The notes beneath the pieces are model-generated. The model ran no database searches, was not told the origin of the DNA, and worked only from the letters and a program-made list of their open reading frames with translations. From contig CAZJOD010000207.1 in assembly GCA_964547525.1 (NCBI GenBank), forward strand, positions 1 through 5,780: DNA of 5,780 nucleotides, in the 5' to 3' direction. The position numbers and the translations under genes are program-made. Below are positions 1 through 4,963 of this stretch, piece by piece (positions within the stretch are counted from its first letter, which is position 1; each line of letters begins with the position of its first letter). Source of the DNA: CAZJOD01 sp964547525. GTDB lineage: Bacteria; Bacillota; Clostridia; JAAYHZ01.

Positions 1-12
1 TTATAAATAGGA

Positions 13-43
13 TACATTTTTAAAACTTGATTTTAAAAATGTA
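13..43. other. Perfect 13-bp AT-rich palindrome (hairpin A, left copy)
   Basis: The arms TACATTTTTAAAA (13-25) and TTTTAAAAATGTA (31-43) are exact reverse complements around a CTTGA loop. The inner 11 bp of each arm and the loop recur unchanged, inverted, at 1423-1449. The second right-hand unit has a different AT-rich palindrome in the same place (about 1342-1370, loop GCA on the minus strand), so the palindrome is kept while its sequence varies. Confidence 0.85.
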
Positions 44-47
44 AGCC

Positions 48-79
48 GGCCCGGGGATGCTCGATGCGGCCACCGGGCC
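48..79. other. GC-rich hairpin with TCGAT apical loop (hairpin B, left copy)
   Basis: The outer stem pairs GGCCCGG (48-54) with CCGGGCC (73-79). An inner TGC/GCG stem (58-60 with 66-68, including one T-G wobble) can form around the TCGAT loop (61-65). Against the right copy (1386-1417, minus strand) the G49-C78 pair is replaced by A-T, and the T58-G68 wobble by C-G. Both changes preserve pairing. For a leftward transcript this hairpin could slow or stop read-through from the oxidoreductase gene. However, the T-rich run follows only after several bases, so I do not call it a terminator. Confidence 0.75.
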
Positions 80-148
80 TTATAAACCCGTACTTGTATA
101 AATTTTTATTCAAGTAATCGAAAGACATTTGTATGATTAATATCTTTG

Positions 149-1198
149 TTACAGTATGATTTCTTTATGTTGAGTGGATGAATCGTATATCGCTTGCATA
201 ATTTTAGCGGTAATAATAACGGTATCAATGTGAGAAGGCAACTTTTGACCGCTTTGAACACAATCCACAAATGCGTTAATTTCGGTTTCAAATTGGTTTC
301 TCATGGTGAATTCCGGCTTATATGCAACCAAAGTACCATTTTCTGCAGTATACAGTTTAAAATCCGAACCGTATTGCAATCTTATGCCGGCTTTATCTCC
401 CATAAAATCTATATACATTTCCCCTTCACCGATATTTTGTGCCCAAGCACCGTTGAAGGTTATAACCGGACCTTCGGTACGGATCATACCGGTAACCGAA
501 TCATCCACATCATAAACACCGTCGTATTTAGGTGGACCCGCCCACATGCTTTTATAAACATATTCGGTCATGTTTTTGCCTAGCTTGCAAAAAGCTTCTC
601 CTGTAACGGTCAAAGGAGAGGGATCACCACAGCAATACATAACTATATCCAAAAAGTGTACTCCCCAGTCGATCAAAGCACCGCCTCCCGCAATTGCTTT
701 TGTTGTAAATGCACCGCCTAAACCGGGTATTGATCTGTGTGCACGAAAACTTACATAAACATGATACACTTCACCCAATCTGCCGCTGTCGATGTATTGC
801 TTTATAATATTGACACTGTCATTGAATCGGTTTACAACACCAATATTAAGAATTTTTCCGGTCTCATGTTGAGCTTGCTGCATTTTCAAAGCTTCTTCAT
901 AGGTCCTTGCGGCAGGCTTTTCACACAATACATTTTTACCGGCCTTAAGGCATGCGATTGTTATTTCGGAATGCTTGTCGTTAGGAGTACAAACAGAAAC
1001 AGCTTCCACTTCGTCATCTTTTATAACTACATTGTAATCTGTGACGGCTGTTCCACAACCGTATTTTTCCACAGCCGCTTGGGCTCTTTCGGGAATAATA
1101 TCGCAAAAATATTTTATTTCCACTTTCCCGTTTTTCATATATGCCGGGATATGTGCGGAATTTGCAATGGTTCCGCAACCTATAACTGCCACTTTCAT
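149..1198 (-). CDS. Gfo/Idh/MocA family NAD(P)-dependent oxidoreductase
   Basis: This 349-residue protein has the usual size and layout of the Gfo/Idh/MocA dehydrogenases. Members oxidise or reduce sugars, inositols and related polyols with NAD(P) in the cytosol. The N-terminal Rossmann fold carries GCGTIA (residues 7-12) and an acidic position after strand 2 (FCDIIPERA, around 31-39). The signature EKPAA (93-97) contains the conserved Lys94. The C-terminal catalytic domain has GGGALIDWGVH (171-181), where Asp177 and His181 fit the family's catalytic Asp and His. The ATG at 1196-1198 is preceded by an SD-like AAAGGATG (1207-1214, minus strand). The gene stands alone, points away from the polyamine operon and is flanked by inverted repeats. 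The substrate cannot be told from the sequence. The family call is firm, and a role in polyamine metabolism is not supported. Confidence 0.95.
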   Translation of the reverse strand: MKVAVIGCGTIANSAHIPAYMKNGKVEIKYFCDIIPERAQAAVEKYGCGTAVTDYNVVIKDDEVEAVSVCTPNDKHSEITIACLKAGKNVLCEKPAARTYEEALKMQQAQHETGKILNIGVVNRFNDSVNIIKQYIDSGRLGEVYHVYVSFRAHRSIPGLGGAFTTKAIAGGGALIDWGVHFLDIVMYCCGDPSPLTVTGEAFCKLGKNMTEYVYKSMWAGPPKYDGVYDVDDSVTGMIRTEGPVITFNGAWAQNIGEGEMYIDFMGDKAGIRLQYGSDFKLYTAENGTLVAYKPEFTMRNQFETEINAFVDCVQSGQKLPSHIDTVIITAKIMQAIYDSSTQHKEIIL

Positions 1199-1206
1199 GA
1201 TAGTAT

Positions 1207-1214
1207 CATCCTTT
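1207..1214 (-). promoter_or_regulatory. Ribosome binding site of the oxidoreductase gene
   Basis: On the minus strand AAAGGATG lies about 8 to 11 bases before the ATG at 1198. This supports that start over any internal one. Confidence 0.7.
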
Positions 1215-1239
1215 CGTCTGTTGTAATTGATACATATAT

Positions 1240-1268
1240 AGTATACATAAAAATTAAATAAATGTCTT
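1240..1268 (-). promoter_or_regulatory. Predicted sigma-70/sigma-A type promoter for the oxidoreductase gene
   Basis: On the minus strand a -35-like AAGACA (1263-1268) is separated by exactly 17 bp from a -10-like TATACT (1240-1245), with very AT-rich DNA between. Transcription would start about 30 bases before the start codon. The -35 element lies inside the conserved inner edge of the repeat (1260-1274). The matching edge at 116-130 carries the same AAGACA (122-127) but has no good -10 after it. This is a prediction from consensus only. Confidence 0.5.
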
Positions 1269-1297
1269 TCGATTTAATGAATAAAAATTTATCCTAT

Positions 1298-1336
1298 AAA
1301 AAGAAAAGCCCGCTATGTATCGAACATACCGGGCTT
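1298..1336 (-). terminator. Terminator-like hairpin with T-tract (hairpin B of unit 2)
   Basis: On the minus strand AAGCCCG pairs with CGGGCTT. An inner TATGT/ACATA stem sits around the TCGAT loop, interrupted by one mismatch. The 3' arm runs straight into TTTTCTTTTT (1307-1298). This has the form of an intrinsic terminator for leftward transcription, just upstream of the oxidoreductase promoter. It could insulate that promoter from transcripts arising in the gap. It is also a member of the repeat family, and its siblings lack the T-tract, so the terminator role is uncertain. Confidence 0.5.
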
Positions 1337-1385
1337 GGCATAAATTTTTTTAAGATGCTCTTAAAAAATTTATCCTATTTAATAA

Positions 1386-1417
1386 GACCCGGCGGCCGCA
1401 TCGAGCGTCCCCGGGTC
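1386..1417. other. GC-rich hairpin B, right copy, unit 1
   Basis: The arms GACCCGG (1386-1392) and CCGGGTC (1411-1417) pair. On the minus strand an inner CGC/GCG stem closes a TCGAT loop. Compared with 48-79 the differences fall at paired positions and preserve pairing, apart from one at an unpaired or bulged base (left-copy base 72). Confidence 0.75.
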
Positions 1418-1449
1418 GGCTTCATTTTTAAAATCAAGTTTTAAAAATG

Positions 1450-1549
1450 NNNNNNNNNNNNNNNNNNNNNNNNNNNNNNNNNNNNNNNNNNNNNNNNNNN
1501 NNNNNNNNNNNNNNNNNNNNNNNNNNNNNNNNNNNNNNNNNNNNNNNNN
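1450..1549. other. Assembly gap of 100 Ns
   Basis: Exactly 100 undetermined bases, the conventional placeholder for a gap of unknown length. The left contig ends inside the repeat array. The right contig starts 10 bases before the speD start used here, so the operon promoter and any upstream gene are hidden. Confidence 0.98.
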
Positions 1550-1559
1550 ATGAAAGGGG

Positions 1560-2387
1560 ATGCATAATAAATTGAGAAAACAGTATTCGGACAGACGGAT
1601 AAAATTATACGGGTTTAATAACTTGACCAAAACCCTAAGTTTTAATATTTATGATATTTGCTACGCCGAGCTCGAAGAGGACAAAAAATCCTATATTGAA
1701 TATATTGACGAACAATATAACTCAGACAGATTGATGAAGATTTTACATGACGTGGCCGATATAATAGGCGCCCATATTTTGAACGTTTCAAAACAAGATT
1801 ATGAACCCCAAGGCGCAAGCGTTACCATGTTGATTTCCGAACAGGAGGTACCTTTATATGCGTTGGATCCCTCCTGCAACAAAGGCGAGCTTTTAAATCT
1901 ACCGCAACACATAGCGGGACATCTGGATAAAAGTCATCTGACAGTCCATACTTATCCGGAAAGCCATCCCGGAGGACAAATCAGTACTTTCAGAGTGGAC
2001 ATAGATGTATCTACCTGCGGAGAGATCTCGCCACTGAAAGCGTTGGAATACCTTATGGGGAGTTTTGAGTCTGATATAATTATAACAGACTATAGAATAA
2101 GAGGTTTCACCCGCGATGTTAACAACAGAAAACATTTTTTGGACCACAACATAAATTCCATACAGAATTTTATTCCTAAAAAGGTCAAAGATAAATACAC
2201 GATGATTGATGTTAATGTATATCAGGAAAACATCTTTCATACGAAAATGTTGTTAAAAGAATTTGAAATAAACAATTACCTATTTAATCGTGATGAAAAC
2301 AGCTTGTCGGAAAAAGAACGCAAATCCATTTGTCAGAAGATCCAAAACGAAATGCTTGAAATTTTTTACGGTAAGAATTTTAAATAG
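1560..2387 (+). CDS. speD: S-adenosylmethionine decarboxylase proenzyme, class 1A (E. coli type)
   Basis: Makes decarboxylated S-adenosylmethionine, the aminopropyl donor for spermidine. The proenzyme cuts itself and the new N-terminal Ser becomes a pyruvoyl cofactor. At 275 residues it is slightly longer than the E. coli protein, because of an N-terminal extension before KLYGFNNLTK (15-24). HLDKSH (121-126) is the processing site, with cleavage predicted between Lys124 and Ser125. His130 and Cys153 (STCG, 151-154) match the conserved processing and catalytic residues. DYEPQGASVT (80-89), VHTYPESHP (129-137), RGFTRDVN (181-188) and VNVYQENIFHTKMLLKEF (218-235) are class hallmarks. The start is uncertain. 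AAAGGGG (1553-1559) abuts the ATG at 1560 with no spacing and fits an in-frame TTG at 1572 somewhat better. It is the first visible gene of the spermidine operon, 38 bp before speE. Confidence 0.97.
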   Translation: MHNKLRKQYSDRRIKLYGFNNLTKTLSFNIYDICYAELEEDKKSYIEYIDEQYNSDRLMKILHDVADIIGAHILNVSKQDYEPQGASVTMLISEQEVPLYALDPSCNKGELLNLPQHIAGHLDKSHLTVHTYPESHPGGQISTFRVDIDVSTCGEISPLKALEYLMGSFESDIIITDYRIRGFTRDVNNRKHFLDHNINSIQNFIPKKVKDKYTMIDVNVYQENIFHTKMLLKEFEINNYLFNRDENSLSEKERKSICQKIQNEMLEIFYGKNFK

Positions 2388-2425
2388 AGATATGTAACAA
2401 AAAAGAAAGAGAGGATATAAGAACA

Positions 2426-3280
2426 ATGGAACTATGGTATACCGAACAGCATACCGAAACAGCACATTTTTCGATTAAGATAAAAAATCATGTGTACAGC
2501 GAGAAAAGCAAGTTCCAAACGTTGGATATTTTCGACACATATGAATTCGGAAGACTTTTCACGTTGGACGGTTTGATCATGTTAACACAAAAAGACGAAT
2601 TCATTTACCATGACATGATCGTTCATGTACCCATGGCGGTAAATCCTGACATCAAAAAAGTATTGGTCATCGGAGGCGGAGACGGAGGTACCGTTCGGGA
2701 ACTGACACGCTATGAAACTATCGAAAAAATAGATATGGTTGAAATAGACAAAAAAGTGGTGGATGTATCTAAAAAGTATTTACCCTTTACGGCGTCAAAG
2801 CTTTCAGATCATAGAGTAACGTTGTACTTTGAGGACGGTATTGATTTTGTTGTGCAATGTACGGATCAATATGATTTAATTTTAGTGGATTCTACAGATC
2901 CTATAGGTCCGGGAGAAGGTTTGTTTAAATTTGAGTTTTACACCAATTGCAAACGTATATTAAAGGAAAACGGTATTTTAATTAATCAACATGAAAGCCC
3001 GTACTATACCTCCTATGCCAACCAAATGAAAAAAGCGCATGCAAAGTTAAATAACATTTTCCCGATCAGTAGGGTTTATCAGGCTCATATACCCACTTAT
3101 CCTTCAGGTCACTGGTTGTTTGGGTTTGCATCGAAAAACCTCGATCCTATTAAAGATGCTCAATTGGAAAGATGGCTTGATTTTGGAATTAATACAAAGT
3201 ACTACAACACGGAATTACACAAAGGTTGTTTTGCTCTGCCGTCATATGTAATAGAATTATTGGAGAGTGTTTATGATTAA
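2426..3280 (+). CDS. speE: Spermidine synthase (polyamine aminopropyltransferase)
   Basis: Transfers the aminopropyl group of decarboxylated SAM to putrescine, giving spermidine and methylthioadenosine in the cytosol. The 284 residues match the usual bacterial length. A small N-terminal beta domain (1-60; LDGLIMLTQKDEF at 48-59) precedes a Rossmann-like methyltransferase fold. Visible landmarks are YHD (61-63), GGGDGG (83-88, nucleoside binding), VEID (105-108), EDG (136-138) and DSTDPIGPG (155-163). Asp155 and Asp158 correspond to the catalytic and amine-binding aspartates. PTYPSGHWLFGFAS (223-236) is the typical C-terminal motif. The SD AGAGAGGA (2408-2415) is 10 bases before the ATG. The stop overlaps the speB start by 8 bp, which implies coupled translation. 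Putrescine is the expected acceptor given the adjacent agmatinase, but acceptor choice is not proven by motifs. Confidence 0.97.
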   Translation: MELWYTEQHTETAHFSIKIKNHVYSEKSKFQTLDIFDTYEFGRLFTLDGLIMLTQKDEFIYHDMIVHVPMAVNPDIKKVLVIGGGDGGTVRELTRYETIEKIDMVEIDKKVVDVSKKYLPFTASKLSDHRVTLYFEDGIDFVVQCTDQYDLILVDSTDPIGPGEGLFKFEFYTNCKRILKENGILINQHESPYYTSYANQMKKAHAKLNNIFPISRVYQAHIPTYPSGHWLFGFASKNLDPIKDAQLERWLDFGINTKYYNTELHKGCFALPSYVIELLESVYD

Positions 3281-4124
3281 ACCGATCTCACACTTTATCG
3301 GTTGTGAGGGTGAGTATTCCGATTCGGACATCGTTTTGTTCGGTATCCCGTTTGACGGTACAGTATCGTACAGACCGGGAACAAGGTTTGCTCCGGCAGC
3401 CATAAGAAACGAATCATATGGCATTGAAACTTATAGTCCTTATCTTGATAAAGATCTGACCGACTTAAAAATCTTTGATGCAGGTGATTTGGATATGCCT
3501 TTCGGGAATACTCAAAAGGCGTTGGATAAAATAGAGAAGTTTGTAAAGAAACTTATGGATGACAATAAACGCCCCTTGATGGTGGGTGGAGAACACTTGG
3601 TGTCATTTCCGGTCATAAAAGCCGTTTTTGATAAATATCCGGACCTTTGCGTATTGCATTTGGACGCTCATGCCGATGTGCGTGAAGATTATTCCGAAGA
3701 AAAGTTTTCTCATGCAACAGTTATTAAAAGAGTTTGGGAGTTAACGGGAGACGACCGCATATATCAGATCGGTATTCGCTCGGGTGAAAGATACGAATTT
3801 GAGTGGGCAAAAAGCCATACGAATTTACATAAATTCGATTGTGGCGTAGTAAAAGACATTATACCCTTATTAAAGAATAAGCCGGTTTATATTACATTGG
3901 ATTTGGACATATTGGATCCTTCGGTTTTCCCCGGAACCGGAACCCCGGAGCCGGGCGGGATAACATACAAAGAATTGCTGGATACCGTAGTACGCTTTAA
4001 TGAATTAAATATTGTGGGAGCGGACGTAATGGAATTGTCCCCCCACTATGACCAAAGCGGAACATCTACCATATGTGCATGCAAGATAATCAGGGAGATG
4101 CTTCTGGCTATGGCGAAACATTGA
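3273..4124 (+). CDS. speB: Agmatinase (agmatine ureohydrolase)
   Basis: Hydrolyses agmatine to putrescine and urea, supplying the acceptor for SpeE. It belongs to the arginase/agmatinase/formiminoglutamase family of binuclear manganese enzymes. From the ATG the protein has 283 residues, typical for agmatinase. The metal ligands are all present: His108 in GGEH, Asp131/His133/Asp135 in DAHAD, and Asp210/Asp212 in TLDLDILDP. The substrate-pocket segment GTGTPEPGG (221-229) and MELSPHYD (253-260) fit agmatinase-type members. I chose the ATG at 3273 over the in-frame GTG at 3267 because GGAG (3262-3265) is 7 bases before the ATG and only 1 base before the GTG. The gene overlaps the end of speE by 8 bp (ATGATTAA). 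A related guanidino substrate is possible, but the spermidine genes beside it favour agmatine. Confidence 0.95.
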   Translation: MIKPISHFIGCEGEYSDSDIVLFGIPFDGTVSYRPGTRFAPAAIRNESYGIETYSPYLDKDLTDLKIFDAGDLDMPFGNTQKALDKIEKFVKKLMDDNKRPLMVGGEHLVSFPVIKAVFDKYPDLCVLHLDAHADVREDYSEEKFSHATVIKRVWELTGDDRIYQIGIRSGERYEFEWAKSHTNLHKFDCGVVKDIIPLLKNKPVYITLDLDILDPSVFPGTGTPEPGGITYKELLDTVVRFNELNIVGADVMELSPHYDQSGTSTICACKIIREMLLAMAKH

Positions 4125-4153
4125 TAAAACATTGAAAGAAGGTGAAATATTAA

Positions 4154-4948
4154 TTGCAACATTTTATGCTTGATTCATATAACAGCTTTAGAACAAGACT
4201 TGAAGACGTTACTTTAATTTACGAAATTCTTCAAAGAATACCCTATGAACTAGGAGTTAAAACAGTAATGCCCCCCATGGTATTGCCATATTTTGACGGA
4301 TTCGTTCCGGAAGACTGCGGTATCAGTGCATTTGTATTTTTAAAGGGTGGGCACTTTACCATCCATACCTTTTCATTCCGTGAATGCTACTTTGTGGATT
4401 TCGTTTACAACGAAAAATATGACCATGAAAAATTGATAAATTTGATAACCAGATCCCTGCCCACCGACCGATTCAATAAATTTGTTGTAAACCGTGACGA
4501 TGTAAATGAAGAAATATTCCCTAAGGTGGACAAAGACACCGATTTCGGACCTCACGTTTTTATGGAGACAGAATTTAAAAAGCCGCTAAACATGGATTGG
4601 CTGTTTGAGACATTCGACGAGTTACCGGAAAAAATTGATATGACTCCGATTATGCGTCCTTATGTAGCAAAAAATGTATACAAAGACGGATTCATGTATT
4701 CCGCCATGACTATGATAGCAGAAAGCCATATTAGCCTTCATTATTTTGATAAAACCAAAAAAGGTTATTTTGATATATTCTCTTGCAAATTTTTTGATGA
4801 AGATTTTGTCATACCCAAAATTTTAGAAATATTCGGACAAGAACCTAATACTCCTTACACGTTAATCTCAAGGGGCAGTAAATATCGACAATATGGTAAG
4901 ACAACCGGGAATAAACTGGATTATTCCAGACAGTGGGTAGTAAGATGA
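4154..4948 (+). CDS. Divergent double-domain AdoMetDC (SpeD)-like protein, probable pyruvoyl enzyme of unknown substrate
   Basis: This 264-residue protein seems to be two AdoMetDC-type half-domains in tandem. The C-terminal half (about 134-230) contains AESHISLH (189-196) and FDIFSC (206-211). Ser191, His196 and Cys211 have the same +5 and +20 spacing as the pyruvoyl Ser, processing His and catalytic Cys of small class 1B AdoMetDCs, so self-cleavage between Glu190 and Ser191 is plausible. The N-terminal half (about 5-100) has GGHFTIH (65-71) and VDFVYN (81-86). Gly66 and Asn86 replace the Ser and Cys, while His71 remains, so this half should be inactive. The start is TTG, supported by GAAGGTG about 9 bases upstream; the in-frame ATG at 4166 is too far from that site. 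It lies 29 bp after speB and 15 bp before the next gene. With a normal speD in the operon, this copy may decarboxylate another substrate (arginine or ornithine) or act as a partner or regulator. The homology is well supported; the activity is inference. Confidence 0.8.
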   Translation: MQHFMLDSYNSFRTRLEDVTLIYEILQRIPYELGVKTVMPPMVLPYFDGFVPEDCGISAFVFLKGGHFTIHTFSFRECYFVDFVYNEKYDHEKLINLITRSLPTDRFNKFVVNRDDVNEEIFPKVDKDTDFGPHVFMETEFKKPLNMDWLFETFDELPEKIDMTPIMRPYVAKNVYKDGFMYSAMTMIAESHISLHYFDKTKKGYFDIFSCKFFDEDFVIPKILEIFGQEPNTPYTLISRGSKYRQYGKTTGNKLDYSRQWVVR

Positions 4949-4963
4949 AAAGCAGGTAGTCAC

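Larger units (their letters stand above)
1..130 (+). repeat. Left copy of a palindromic repeat array, inverted relative to the copy at 1260-1449
   Basis: This stretch holds the end of one unit (1-14, ending in TAGGATA at 8-14). Next comes an AT-rich perfect palindrome (arms 13-25 and 31-43, loop CTTGA), then a GC-rich hairpin (arms GGCCCGG 48-54 and CCGGGCC 73-79). A diverged spacer (80-97) and an inner edge follow: 98-112, then 116-130 containing TCGAAAGACATTT. Read on the opposite strand, 1260-1449 repeats the same order of elements, with the inner edge facing the oxidoreductase from the other side. The left copy has one full unit where the right copy has two. No coding potential is evident. 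I do not recognise the family; REP/BIME-like or MITE-like DNA is possible. The repeat is directly visible, but its function is unknown. Confidence 0.85.
1260..1449 (-). repeat. Right copy of the palindromic repeat array (two units, cut by the assembly gap)
   Basis: This is most of the gene-free stretch between the oxidoreductase and speD, and I see no gene in it. Read on the minus strand from 1449 the order is as follows. Hairpin A lies at 1449-1423, identical to the left copy. Hairpin B follows at 1417-1386 (GACCCGG/CCGGGTC arms), then spacer TAGGATA (1377-1371). A second AT-rich palindrome (about 1370-1342) and a second GC hairpin (1336-1306, AAGCCCG/CGGGCTT) come next. A second TAGGATA (1296-1290) leads to the inner edge 1292-1260, which matches 98-130. 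The two TAGGATA spacers are 81 bp apart, so the array is tandem. The contig ends inside hairpin A, as expected if many copies exist in the genome. Confidence 0.85.

Noticed and set aside
48..79. Group II intron domain V
   Set aside because: The size is close, but the AGC triad and GNRA-type loop are missing, and no intron-encoded protein or other domains are visible.
1..130. Integron attC sites around a gene cassette
   Set aside because: The structured GC hairpins recall attC, but I see no GTTRRRY/RYYYAAC core pair, and the two arrays are inverted where attC sites would be direct.
194..1261. Plus-strand open frames opposite the oxidoreductase (for example 194-583 and 737-1261)
   Set aside because: They are antisense to a clearly homologous gene, have no SD or known motifs, and are cysteine- and isoleucine-rich shadows.
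1262..1444. Small plus-strand open frame of 60 codons
   Set aside because: It lies wholly inside the hairpin repeats, and its composition follows the palindromes. There is no credible ribosome site.
1..1449. CRISPR array suggested by the regularly spaced palindromic units
   Set aside because: The units are tandem and made of two hairpins with no unique spacers of constant length. The repeats differ from one another, and no cas gene is present.
1379..1630. Minus-strand open frame across the N run
   Set aside because: It is open only because Ns give no stops. The rest is antisense to speD and repeat DNA.
2388..2425. Terminator or internal promoter between speD and speE
   Set aside because: The 38-bp gap is purine-rich with an SD. 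No stem-loop or convincing -35/-10 pair is visible.
3267..3272. GTG start for speB at 3267
   Set aside because: The SD GGAG at 3262-3265 leaves only one base before this GTG, whereas the ATG at 3273 has normal spacing.
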